Part shown: positions 45,645-54,321 of the stretch, piece by piece
Position numbering within the stretch: position 1 is the stretch's first letter
Layout of the letters: every line of letters begins with the position of its first letter
Assembly: GCF_001611795.1 (NCBI RefSeq)
Contig: NZ_CP015098.1
Span: forward strand, 8,308,001 to 8,372,000
From: Streptomyces qaidamensis
GTDB lineage: Bacteria > Actinomycetota > Actinomycetes > Streptomycetales > Streptomycetaceae
Length of the DNA stretch: 64,000 nt
Direction of reading: 5' to 3'
Program-made: the position numbers and the translations under genes
The notes under the pieces: model-generated
Database searches by the model: none
The model's input: only the letters and a program-made list of their open reading frames with translations
Told to the model about the DNA's origin: nothing

Positions 45645-45682
45645 GGCGGCAGTCTGGGGCGTAGATCGTCTGGCAGGTGCGG
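45645..45682. repeat. Direct repeat flanking the GNAT gene, right copy
   Basis: Right partner of the 44630-44667 repeat, beginning GGCGGCAGTCTGGGG. It starts 20 bp after the GNAT stop and lies upstream of the small coiled-coil ORF. Confidence 0.6.
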
Positions 45683-45733
45683 GTTGCCGGTACCTCATCC
45701 GCGGTCTCGGGTTGCGCTCGGACGCTCCGGCGC

Positions 45734-46060
45734 ATGGTGCACCCCGAGGTGTATGAGCGGATCACCGCGCGCCGCGCGGAGCTGGATGAACTCGAAGAGC
45801 AGCTGGTCAAGCAGCTGTCCGAGGTGCGGGCCGAGTGGGACGAGCTGGCCGTGGCGGTGCGGCTGGCCCCGGACCGGGCGTCAGGGGAGGACGAGTCCGC
45901 GCTGTCGGCGGACTACCAGCGCATCCGAACAGTCAGTGGCAGCCGCCCCCACGAGGCCGCTCACCGCCACGAACACGCCCACCCGCAGAGCTGCTTGACG
46001 AATCAGAATGCATCATGGCTTTCCGGCATTGCCTCATGGAACGGCGGCGTGGCGTGCTAT
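45734..46060 (+). pseudogene. Truncated small coiled-coil protein
   Basis: ATG 45734 opens a frame VYERITARRAELDELEEQL followed by EVRAEWDELAVAVRL, a heptad-rich helix. After about 75 residues the sequence turns into low-complexity residues and runs into the TetR gene. Actinomycetes carry many short proteins that begin this way, so this is probably the 5' part of such a gene with its 3' end lost. Function unknown. Confidence 0.4.
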
Positions 46061-46644
46061 ACGCCTGCGACGAGGTCGACGAGCGTGGTGATCAGGGCTT
46101 CCTCGCTGACTCCGGTGGGCTGGTGTCCGAAGAATCGGACCGACAGGTGGTAGCCGGTGAGCGCGAAGGTAATGACCGCCGCGAGGGCCTCCGCGTCGCG
46201 CGTCGGGATCGCCCCGGCTGCCATCCAGCCGGCTAGGCGCTGCGAACGGATACTGACGTTGCGGGCGACCAAGAGCTCGCCGAGATGGTCGACCGATGCT
46301 CCGAGATGGTCGCGCTCGCGCGCGACGAGCTCCATGAGCGGGTGGAGCCGCCGCAGGTTGGCGAGCCGGCGTTCGAACTCGAGCGCGAGCGCGATCCGCA
46401 CGTCGCCTCCGGTCTCCTCGGGCTCGGGGCCCGTTTGCCGCTCGGTGTCGGCGCGGTCGACCTCGCGGTCGACGACCGCTTGGAGCACCTCCTTCTTCGA
46501 CCGGAAGTGCCGATAGAAGCTGCCGCTCCCGGCCGACAGGGCCGCGGCCGCCTCGATCTGCGTCACGGTCGTCCCGGTGAAACCTTGCCGCAGGAACAGA
46601 TCCCACGCCGCGTCAAGGATTCTCGTCCGCGTCGGCACTGGCAT
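46057..46644 (-). CDS. TetR-family transcriptional regulator
   Basis: A 195-residue TetR protein starting at ATG 46644 (MPVPTRTRIL). The N-terminal HTH is GFTGTTVTQIEAAAALSAGS with FYRHFRSKKEVLQ. The longer frame upstream covers the operator and lacks a ribosome-binding site. It is divergent from the secreted beta-propeller gene, and a strong double palindrome between them is the likely operator. Confidence 0.9.
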   Translation of the reverse strand: MPVPTRTRILDAAWDLFLRQGFTGTTVTQIEAAAALSAGSGSFYRHFRSKKEVLQAVVDREVDRADTERQTGPEPEETGGDVRIALALEFERRLANLRRLHPLMELVARERDHLGASVDHLGELLVARNVSIRSQRLAGWMAAGAIPTRDAEALAAVITFALTGYHLSVRFFGHQPTGVSEEALITTLVDLVAGV

Positions 46645-46697
46645 GGGTGCAATTGTAAGGAGACGGAGGGAGCCGCTGCGCCCCAGGGCCAAGGTGA

Positions 46698-46728
46698 CCT
46701 TCTTGCGAAATGCAAGAAGGTTCTTGCA
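46698..46728. promoter_or_regulatory. Two overlapping palindromes, TetR operator candidate
   Basis: Arms CCTTCTTGC (46698-46706) and GCAAGAAGG (46712-46720) pair perfectly across 5 bp. The overlapping element TGCAAGAA / TTCTTGCA (46711-46718 and 46721-46728) pairs perfectly across 2 bp. Together they give three half sites of AAGAAC/CTTCTT type in the divergent region between tetR and the propeller gene. Confidence 0.75.
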
Positions 46729-46760
46729 TTGACGTCGTGGACATGCCAGGCTGCCCAAAC

Positions 46761-47942
46761 ATGAGAATCCGTCACTTAACCACGCTCGCGGGATCGTTCG
46801 TCCTGGCGTGCCTGCCGGTTCAGGTTCACGCACTGCCGGTCAAGGCAGCGGACACGAGCACGTCGTCGGTCGTGGCTACGAGTCAGCGGTCGGGGCTGAA
46901 CTTCGATCCGGACAAGGGCACCCTCGACGGCTCACCGGTTGACCATCTGCCCGACCACATCCGGCTGCTGGACATCCAACTTCCGAACGGCGGCGCACCG
47001 CAGCGGGCCGATTGGTCTCCCGACGGGAAGCGCCTTGCTTTCCTCGACGCTCCGATCGGTGACCTCTGGGAATACGACCTGGCGACCGGCGCGAGCCGCA
47101 ATCTGACCACGACGTCTGCACTCCACGGGGGAGTGCTACGGGCGCACCACCTGACCAACGGCGACATCGTCATGTGCGCGGTGGCTGAGCGCAGTGCCGA
47201 CGACCCCGAGGGCGACCGCTTCCGCGGCGAACTGTGGGTGCTCCAGCGGCCTTTGGGCACACGTGCCCCGGTCCGTCTCGGCGAGAGCTGCTGGGAGGGC
47301 GTCGCGGTGTCCAAGCAATCTGGTTCCACCCGCATCGCGTGGAACCAGTCGACCATCGACTTCACCAAGATGCCGGACGTGATCACCGAAGCCCTGGTGG
47401 GCAAGTCGAAGATCCTTACGGGTCGAATCGTCTACCGCAACGGCAGGCCGGAGATCACCGATCGGACGGTTGCCCTCGACAAGCGCGATGTCTCCCTGGT
47501 CACACCCGCCGTTGAGGCTCAGGACTTCCGGTCCCTGCCCGATGGGGACGCCGACCCCGACGACGAACTGATCTTCTCCGCCTACTTTCACAAGGGCGGA
47601 CAGGTCATGGGCGTCAACCTCGACACCGGCGCCATCAAGGACTACGCGCCGACCTCGCTGCTCTTCGACGAAGCGGAAGGCACCGACCCGGCCGGCCGTT
47701 ACACAATGGTCGAGCGAGACTTCGCCATCGCCCTGTCCCCCGGCATGGTCGACATCTGGCGCCTTTCGCTGGATGGCTCCGGGACGTTCGAGCGGATGAC
47801 CACGTTCAACCACTACAAGGGCTTCGGGGCCAACAACCCGGTCGTATCGCCCGACGGCACGCAAATGGCCTTCGGATTGAAAGTGGAGGGCGGTGCCGAG
47901 GGCGAGGGCGACGGCATCCTCCTGATGGACCTCAGTAGATGA
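46761..47942 (+). CDS. Secreted TolB-like beta-propeller protein
   Basis: A 393-residue protein starting at ATG 46761. A Sec signal peptide (MRIRHLTTLAGSFVLACLPV ... HALPVKA) is followed by WD40/TolB-type repeats such as ADWSPDGKRLAFLDAP and NPVVSPDGTQMAFGLKV. The first codons contain a TTA leucine (46776-46778), so expression should depend on the bldA tRNA. It is divergent from tetR. The secreted propeller could bind a substrate or partner outside the cell; no enzymatic residues were recognised. Confidence 0.82.
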   Translation: MRIRHLTTLAGSFVLACLPVQVHALPVKAADTSTSSVVATSQRSGLNFDPDKGTLDGSPVDHLPDHIRLLDIQLPNGGAPQRADWSPDGKRLAFLDAPIGDLWEYDLATGASRNLTTTSALHGGVLRAHHLTNGDIVMCAVAERSADDPEGDRFRGELWVLQRPLGTRAPVRLGESCWEGVAVSKQSGSTRIAWNQSTIDFTKMPDVITEALVGKSKILTGRIVYRNGRPEITDRTVALDKRDVSLVTPAVEAQDFRSLPDGDADPDDELIFSAYFHKGGQVMGVNLDTGAIKDYAPTSLLFDEAEGTDPAGRYTMVERDFAIALSPGMVDIWRLSLDGSGTFERMTTFNHYKGFGANNPVVSPDGTQMAFGLKVEGGAEGEGDGILLMDLSR

Positions 47943-47964
47943 GGAGGCGTTGGCGCCGACTGAG

Positions 47965-48315
47965 CGTGTCCGTGCTCGCCCACCTCGAAGCAATGTCGGA
48001 AACCTCGACCTGCGCCACCAGCTCGACGCGCTCCGTCTCGTCCGCCGCCTCGGAGTCACCGCCGTGGTCGCGTTGCGCCACCTCAACCTCGCCGCCTCGT
48101 CCTGCGACCGCCTCTGCGCGATGCGGGCCGGACGCGTGGTCGCCCACGGCGCACCACGGGACGTCCTCGCTCCCGCCCTGCCGGCCGACGTCTACCGCGT
48201 CGAGGCGGACGTCACCGAGCATCCCCGCACCGGCCTGCCCCAGGTGACACTGCTCACCGGCCACAACCTGACCGGCCGCCGGCCCGCACCCAGGCAGGGG
48301 GCCACGCAGACATGA
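47965..48315 (+). pseudogene. C-terminal half of an ABC ATPase (BtuD/FecE-like)
   Basis: The frame reads LDLRHQLDALRLVRRLGVTA, then VVALRHLNLAASSCDRL and MRAGRVVAHGAPRDV, the part after Walker B of a siderophore/B12-type importer ATPase. The usual ALHDLNLA switch is altered to ALRHLNLA. Walker A and signature are absent. A remnant, paired with the solute-binding relic that follows. Confidence 0.7.
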
Positions 48316-48344
48316 CCGCATCCGCACCCGCTCGCGCGCCGGCC

Positions 48345-49080
48345 GGGGCCGTCGCCGCCGCGCCTCAGTCTCGCCCACGGGCTCCCCGGCCGCCACGCCG
48401 TGCAGCACCTGAGCGAGGACCTCGGCACCGCGCACGACACGCGGCCCGGGCCGGTTGAAACGGGCAGGCCCATCCAGGACCCAGACCTCCCCGGCCCGCC
48501 CGGCGGGCAGTTCGTCCCAGCCCGGCAGCGAGGTGAGCAACTCGCGTTCGCTCAGGGTGCGCTCGGGGCTGAAGCCGCACGGCAGCACGAGGACGACGTC
48601 CGGCCGGGCGGCGCGTACGGCCGCCCGCTCCATGGGCTTGGTGTGCTCGCCGGGCGCCGCGAGCAGCGGCTCAGCGCCCGCGCAGGCGAGCTGTTCGGGC
48701 ACCCGGTGCCCGGCCGGCCACAGCGGATCGAGCCATTCGATGGCCACCCCACGGGCGCGCCGACGCCCCGCGGTCAGCCGCCGTACGGCCGCGAGCCGGT
48801 TCCGCAGCCGGGCTGCGCTGTTCGGCGACGCCCCGAACACCCAGCAGGCCCCCCACCCGCACCAGACAGTCGAGCACGTCATCCAAGGTGCGGGGCTCCG
48901 GCTCAGCACCTTCGGCCCGCCGCCGTCCAGGACACGGACCGCCTCCGACACCCCGCTGTAGGAGACCGCGCGCACCTCGCACAGGTCCTGGGTGAGCACC
49001 ACGTCCGGGGCGAGCGCGGCCAGTGCCTCGGAGTCGAGGGTGTCGACGGAGCGCAGCGGGTGACCTGGGGGGCGTGGCCG
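48345..49080 (-). pseudogene. Frameshifted solute-binding protein (BtuF-like)
   Basis: The minus-strand frame shows DVVLTQDLCEVRAVSYSGV, then a frame change (the alternative frame carries RTLDDVLDCLVRVGGLLGV), then VAIEWLDPLWPAGHRVPEQL and ARPDVVLVLPCGFSPERTL. This matches the periplasmic cobalamin/siderophore-binding family. The N-terminal lipoprotein signal and first domain are missing. Not functional. Confidence 0.7.
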
Positions 49081-49121
49081 CCCCGGTCGGAGTTTCGGAA
49101 GTTTCGGGGGCCTGCAGACCA

Positions 49122-49166
49122 TTGACGTGGTCGACATGTCCTCTTACGTTCTAGCGAACCGGTTCG
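49122..49166 (+). promoter_or_regulatory. Promoter and palindromic operator of the GH39-like gene
   Basis: -35 TTGACG (49122-49127), 17-bp spacer, -10 TACGTT (49145-49150). The perfect 12-bp palindrome CGAACCGGTTCG (49155-49166) starts 4 bp after the -10. The same -10 hexamer is used by the two other promoters in this island. The operator differs from their GTGAACGATCAC, so a different repressor may act here. Confidence 0.6.
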
Positions 49167-49180
49167 ATTCATCGACTGGC

Positions 49181-51781
49181 ATGCGAAATTTCGAACGAAA
49201 GCTGGATGCAGTGGCAGCCGACGCCCCCGAGACCCTAACCATCGACCTCGGCACCGAGACGGGCCCCTTCCACGGCGGCGCGAGCGGTTCGCTCTTCGGC
49301 CTGTACGGCGACGGTGTGCCCAGCCGCGTCCTCGTCGAGGGCATGTACGTCCGCACGCTCGCGACCAAGGCCCAGGACGGCGTCCAGCACCCCGGCGCCG
49401 ACGCCCTGGAGGTCCTCCCCGCCTTCGTGGAGTCCGGTGGCAAGGACGTCTACGTCTACATGACGGACATCTACCGCGGCTTCCCCTACGAGTGGCCCGG
49501 CGCAACGGGCGAGGAACGGCTCGCCGACTTCACCGCGAGGATCCGAAGACAGGTCGAACAGGTACTGGCGCTCGACGCGCACAAGTCGCACGTCGTGTAC
49601 GTGCCGTTCAACGAACCCGAGCTCAACATGTTCGGCACGGAGGAGTGGAGCTACGACCGGGTCTCCTGGCGCGACGACCCGCGGCACTACTTCGCGGCCT
49701 GGGAGCACACGTGCCGCCTCATCAGGGGCCTGCACCCAGGGGCACGGATCGCCGGTCCCAACACCTCCGTCCTCCACCCCGAAGTCAGGGACTTCCTGGA
49801 GTTCGCCAAGGCCCACGACGTCCTGCCCGACGTGATCACCTGGCACGAACTGTCCTCGCCGGCCGAGGTGCGTACGAGCGTCGCCCGCTACCGCGCCATG
49901 GAGCGGGAGCTGGGCATCGGCCCGCTGCCCGTCAACATCAACGAGTACGCGCACAACTACCACCTCTCCGTGCCCGGGCAGATGGTCCAGTGGATCGCCG
50001 CGATCGAGGAGTCCAAGGTCGACGCCGACATGGCGTACTGGAACATCGCCGGCAACATCAACGACTCGGTGGTGGAGGCGAACAAGGGCAACGGCCAGTG
50101 GTGGCTGTTCAACGCCTACGGCCGGATGACCGGGAACACCGTCCGGGTCACCGCGCCCCATCCCAACACGCAGTACACACTGCAGGGTCTCGCCACGCTC
50201 GACCGGGAGAAGCGCCAGGCCAGGGCACTGCTCGGCGGAACGAGCGGGGCCGTGGAGCTCGTCTTCGAGGGCATCGACCCGGACGTCCTCGGCACGGTCG
50301 TCCACGTCCGGCTGGAGGAGATCCCCTGGACGGGCCAGCTCGGCGCCTGCGCACAGCCGCCGCGGCTCGGCGACGAGGAACTTCCCGTCCTGGACGGCAG
50401 GGCGACCGTTCACCTGACCGGCCTCGACGAGATGTCCGCCTACCACGTGATCCTCTCGCCGGGTGGCAACGGAGCCCCGCTCAGGCCGCCCTCGGTCGGC
50501 TGGCGGCGGACGTACGAGGCCGAGGACGCGACGTACACGGGCAGCGGCTACTCGAAGAACGGGCCCGAGGGATCACCGTCCGCCGTCAACCAGTTCGCGA
50601 CCTCGGGCGGTTACCACGTGGGGGGCCTGCGCACCGGCTCCGACGGCGTGCTCGCCTTCGACGTCGAGGTTCCGCAGGATGGCACGTACGACGTCAGGGT
50701 CCAGGCCAACTCCCACAACCAGGCCGACCTGGTGCGTGAGCCGGGCCCCGCCAACGTCTTCCTGCGCGTCGACGGCGAGGACCCCCGCGAGCTGCTGCTG
50801 CCGCTCGGTTACAAGTGGGCGGTGTGGGGCCACACCGACACCCGCGTGGAGCTGATCGCCGGCCGGCACCGGATCACCCTGTCCGCGCAGGATCCCGACC
50901 TCGGCGCCACCGAGGGCGACGCGGTGATCGACAAGCTCGACCTGGCCCTGCGCGACGACCACGTCACCGCACCCGCCCTGTACGAGGCCGAATACGCCTG
51001 CCTCGGCGGCGGTGCCCGCGTGGACTACGCCTACCGCGGCGTCTCGGGCCCCGGCGCCGCCGTACTGCCGAAGGGCGGCACCGTCACCTTCTGGGTGCAC
51101 GCGGACGGCGACGGCGAGGCGACCGTGACCGTCGACCTGCTCGGCCCCGGGGAGGGCCGGCTGACGGTCAACGGCGAGGACGTCGGGGGCGTCGCCCGCG
51201 GCCCCGTTGCGCTGTTCCTGGCCGGAGGCGTCAACAAGGTGACGATCACCGCGGCGTCGGACCGGCTCGTCGTGGACCGGCTGCGGGTCGGCCCGTCGCG
51301 CGCGCTGCTGCCGGTCACCGCGTACCCCGCCGAGGCCGGCGTCCTCACCGGTGCCGCGCGGGTCACCGGCGCCCACCCGTACGCCACCGGGGGCAAGGCG
51401 GTGGACGGGATCGGCGGCGGGCCGGACAACGCCCTCACCCTGACGGTGACGGCCGAGCGCGAGGGGCGGCACGCGCTGACGATCCGCTACTCCAACGGGG
51501 AGCAGGCGCCCGCCACGCACTACAACCCGGACCCGATCTGCCGCCATGTGGACATCGCCGTCGACGGACACGCCCCGCGCCGGGTCCTGTTTCCCACCAC
51601 CTTCCACTTCAACAACTTCTGGGACCTCTCCGTCCCCGTCACCCTGAAGCGGGGCACCAACACCGTCACCTTCACCGCCGACGAACTCCTTGACTTCGAC
51701 GGCGTCACCACGAACCCGCACGGGCAGCGCTCCGCGAACGCCCCGGTCATCGACCAGGTGACGGTGACTCCGCTGGCGTGA
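49181..51781 (+). CDS. Intracellular GH39-like glycoside hydrolase with beta-sandwich modules
   Basis: An 866-residue enzyme. The N-terminal TIM barrel has FNEPELN with the likely acid/base E145 and VNINEYAHN with the likely nucleophile E255, a GH39/GH-A type pattern. After it come carbohydrate-binding-like beta-sandwich modules: about 445-570 (RTYEAEDATYTGSGYSKNG), 600-710 (ALYEAEYACLGGG) and 720-866. No signal peptide is visible, so it probably acts on imported oligosaccharides. Start uncertain: ATG 49181 lies over the palindrome CGAAATTTCG (49184-49193), GTG 49211 has a better ribosome-binding site, and an ATG further up at 49127 would overlap the promoter. Confidence 0.8.
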   Translation: MRNFERKLDAVAADAPETLTIDLGTETGPFHGGASGSLFGLYGDGVPSRVLVEGMYVRTLATKAQDGVQHPGADALEVLPAFVESGGKDVYVYMTDIYRGFPYEWPGATGEERLADFTARIRRQVEQVLALDAHKSHVVYVPFNEPELNMFGTEEWSYDRVSWRDDPRHYFAAWEHTCRLIRGLHPGARIAGPNTSVLHPEVRDFLEFAKAHDVLPDVITWHELSSPAEVRTSVARYRAMERELGIGPLPVNINEYAHNYHLSVPGQMVQWIAAIEESKVDADMAYWNIAGNINDSVVEANKGNGQWWLFNAYGRMTGNTVRVTAPHPNTQYTLQGLATLDREKRQARALLGGTSGAVELVFEGIDPDVLGTVVHVRLEEIPWTGQLGACAQPPRLGDEELPVLDGRATVHLTGLDEMSAYHVILSPGGNGAPLRPPSVGWRRTYEAEDATYTGSGYSKNGPEGSPSAVNQFATSGGYHVGGLRTGSDGVLAFDVEVPQDGTYDVRVQANSHNQADLVREPGPANVFLRVDGEDPRELLLPLGYKWAVWGHTDTRVELIAGRHRITLSAQDPDLGATEGDAVIDKLDLALRDDHVTAPALYEAEYACLGGGARVDYAYRGVSGPGAAVLPKGGTVTFWVHADGDGEATVTVDLLGPGEGRLTVNGEDVGGVARGPVALFLAGGVNKVTITAASDRLVVDRLRVGPSRALLPVTAYPAEAGVLTGAARVTGAHPYATGGKAVDGIGGGPDNALTLTVTAEREGRHALTIRYSNGEQAPATHYNPDPICRHVDIAVDGHAPRRVLFPTTFHFNNFWDLSVPVTLKRGTNTVTFTADELLDFDGVTTNPHGQRSANAPVIDQVTVTPLA
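49184..49193. promoter_or_regulatory. Palindrome CGAAATTTCG at the GH39-like start
   Basis: Perfect 10-bp palindrome overlapping the ATG at 49181. It resembles CGAAA-N-TTTCG-type LacI operators. If the real start is GTG 49211, this element lies in the untranslated leader. Confidence 0.4.
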
Positions 51782-51939
51782 GGGCGGATCACAGCACGTC
51801 GAGTACCGTGCGGCGGCGGGGTGGCGCGGCGGACGCCGAGGAGTCGAGGGCATCGCCGAGCTGCTCCGCCGCGCGAGCCGCGCAACCGTCGACAGCCGTA
51901 GAGCCTCAGCCCTCGCCCTCGTCGCCGGCCCGGTACACG

Positions 51940-52258
51940 CCTTGAGCATGGTGCCGCCCGCCCCGTGCAGAAGTCCACGGCCCGTTCGGGTTCGCGGGTG
52001 AGCAGCTCCACCCAGCCCAGCGCGCCGGGCGCGTTGAACAGCCCGGCACCCGGGAAGGCGCACGCCTGCCACAGCTGGAAGACGGCACCGGCCGGGGCGA
52101 CGGCCACCGCGAAGCGGCCCACGCCGCACGCGTCCATCGGCCCGAGCGGCACCGTCCCGCCGACCGCCGTCACCTGCCGCGCGGCGGCGTCCGCGTCGGA
52201 CACGGCGAACGACACGATCCATGCGACGGGCTGCGAATCCTGGTACAGCCGGAAGTGT
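51940..52258 (-). pseudogene. VOC/glyoxalase-like protein fragment
   Basis: The minus-strand frame begins after a stop and reads FRLYQDSQPVAWIVSFAVSD, then GTVPLGPMDACGVGRFAVA and LGWVELLTREPERAVDF. These are the strand-helix units of two-domain VOC proteins. Both ends are missing. The sequence from 52260 to 52721 shows no clear gene. Confidence 0.55.
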
Positions 52259-52721
52259 CAGGACAGGAATCTTTCCAGGACGAGGGTCGACGGCCACCGA
52301 GGCGCCAAGGTCGCTCCGCTCCCGGAAGTTCTCCTCGGATCCGGTCCGCACCGGCGGCGAAACGCGCGTCGCAGTGGCCGTGAAACCGTGGCATGTGCTT
52401 GAACTAGAGCACTCCATGATCGCTGAAAGCCCGGACCATGACAGTGCGGCCGGGCCTCCTGAACATACCCGGTGACGGTCCGCGTGCTGCTGCGCGGCGA
52501 ACGTGCGTGCCTCGCGGCAGACCGCAATCCCGCGCGGCACGCCGAATCCGGCAGTGGACTCGGAGAAGCACCCGCCGGCTCAGCGTGATGCCCGCGAGGG
52601 GCTGCGCGACATCCTCGACGCCATGAGCACCTGGGCCATGTCGGTTCCGGATCCCGAACCGGGAAGGCGCCTCCTGAGGCAGAACCCGGGGGAGGAGAGT
52701 ACGTCCGTCACGGGGGCGGTT

Positions 52722-54212
52722 TCACGCACGCTGTTCGGCGAACCGGACCCGGCGGACAAGGATCTCCCGAGACTCGGTCCACACACCGACCAAGCGCCCG
52801 GTGAACCCGCCCGCCACTTCGGTGGAGAGATAGCGTCCGTCCAGGCGGGCGAGGACATCGGTGCCGGTTCCGTCATCGATGCCCAGTTCGATGTCGTCCG
52901 GTCCGTTCCAGGTCGGCTCCGTGGAACGGATGCGGAGGGTGACAGGGGAGTCGGGCAGTGGGCGGGAGCCGAGAGCTGTCTGGATCTGTCCGATCCGTGC
53001 GACGGCCGTGACTTCGCCGTCGGCGACGCGCAGCCCGTACCAATGAGCACCATCGAGCCGTAGCGCGACGGTGAACGCACCCACCCCCGGATCCACGAGG
53101 AAGTCGGCCTCCCAGTGGTCTCCGCCGACCCGGGTGAACAGGCCCGAGGGCTCACCGGTCTCGCTCGGTGCGTGCCCCACGACCACCCCTTCCGGCACGC
53201 TGCGGACGAACCGGTCGGGACGCTCTCCCGGCGAAACCCACCTGAGATGCAGTCCGGGCGAGGAGAGGTCGTCCTCGAAGTCCCGCTGCCCGGTGGGGAC
53301 GCGTAGGCTCGCAGGCTCGAACTGTGGCCAGTCCTCCACCCAGGAGACGTCGGCGAGGAACGTCTCACGCCCGTTGACGTGGAAGCGCGGACTGCGGCCT
53401 CGCGGCCGTGTGCCGAGATACACCGCTGCCCACGTCCCGTCGGGGCGCTCGACCAGATCGGCATGACCGACGTTCTGGACGGGATGAGCCGTGCTGCGGT
53501 GGGTGAAGACCGGATTGTTCGCGGCGGCCTCGAACGGTCCTCGGGGGCTGCGTGAGCGTGCGACCGACACCACGTGCCCCCGGTCGGTGCCGCCTTCGGC
53601 GATGACCAGATACCACCAGTCGCCCCGCCGGTACAGGTGCGGCCCTTCGGAATGGGCCAGGCCGGTGCCGTGCCAGATCCAGCGTGGCTGCTCGAGGACC
53701 ACACCCTGCTCCGGATCGACCGCGACCTGTCTGATGCCGATCTCGGTCTCGGACCACGAGCAGTAGGTGACCAGGCACGTTCCTTCGTCGTCCCAGGCCA
53801 GGTCCGGATCGATACCGTCGAGTGCGGTCAGGCAGACCGGCGCGGACCACGGCCCGGTCGGGTCGGTCGCGTGGTAGATCTGATGACCACCCCGAGCGTC
53901 GTCGATGTTCGTGGTGATCAGCCAGAACCGCCCCTCGTGGTGGCGCAGCGTCGGGGCGTAGACGCCGCGGCTCGACGGCGACCGGCCCGCGGGGAACTGA
54001 TCGTCCCTCGTCAGGGCGTTGCCGATCTGACGCCAGGACACCAGGTCCCGGGAATGCCAGATCGGGACGCCAGGGCTGTACTCGAACGACGAATTCGCCA
54101 GGAAGAAGTCCTCGCCGACCCGGCATACCGTTGGATCGGGATACATCCCTGACAAGATCGGAGTGGTCGCCGCGTCGGCGCTCCCATCGCCTTCCGGCAG
54201 CATCGAACTCAT
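52722..54212 (-). CDS. Glycoside hydrolase family 43 (beta-xylosidase/arabinofuranosidase type)
   Basis: A 496-residue GH43 enzyme. ATG 54212 with AAGGAAGG upstream. Catalytic base D26 in MYPDPTVCR, the pKa-modulating Asp in GIDPDLAW (D135/D137), and the acid E189 in HSEGPHLYRR. The C-terminal beta-sandwich (about residues 320-496) is the GH43 accessory domain of beta-xylosidase-type enzymes. No signal peptide, so it acts inside the cell. It follows the cupin gene on the same strand after 109 bp. A GGTTCGAACC palindrome lies just upstream of the start. Confidence 0.9.
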   Translation of the reverse strand: MSSMLPEGDGSADAATTPILSGMYPDPTVCRVGEDFFLANSSFEYSPGVPIWHSRDLVSWRQIGNALTRDDQFPAGRSPSSRGVYAPTLRHHEGRFWLITTNIDDARGGHQIYHATDPTGPWSAPVCLTALDGIDPDLAWDDEGTCLVTYCSWSETEIGIRQVAVDPEQGVVLEQPRWIWHGTGLAHSEGPHLYRRGDWWYLVIAEGGTDRGHVVSVARSRSPRGPFEAAANNPVFTHRSTAHPVQNVGHADLVERPDGTWAAVYLGTRPRGRSPRFHVNGRETFLADVSWVEDWPQFEPASLRVPTGQRDFEDDLSSPGLHLRWVSPGERPDRFVRSVPEGVVVGHAPSETGEPSGLFTRVGGDHWEADFLVDPGVGAFTVALRLDGAHWYGLRVADGEVTAVARIGQIQTALGSRPLPDSPVTLRIRSTEPTWNGPDDIELGIDDGTGTDVLARLDGRYLSTEVAGGFTGRLVGVWTESREILVRRVRFAEQRA

Positions 54213-54227
54213 CGAAACGCCTTCCTT

Positions 54228-54237
54228 GGTTCGAACC
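54228..54237. promoter_or_regulatory. Palindrome GGTTCGAACC upstream of the GH43 gene
   Basis: Perfect 10-bp palindrome 16-25 bp upstream of the GH43 ATG. It contains the same GGTTC/GAACC half sites, in reversed order, as the CGAACCGGTTCG operator of the GH39-like gene. It could bind a related repressor. Confidence 0.35.
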
Positions 54238-54321
54238 CGGGCACATCAGCACCCGTTGGACATGCTCTCTCCACCTACCGGCTTGGCAGTGCGCGACGCG
54301 CACCGAGCGGGGGTGGGGGCG

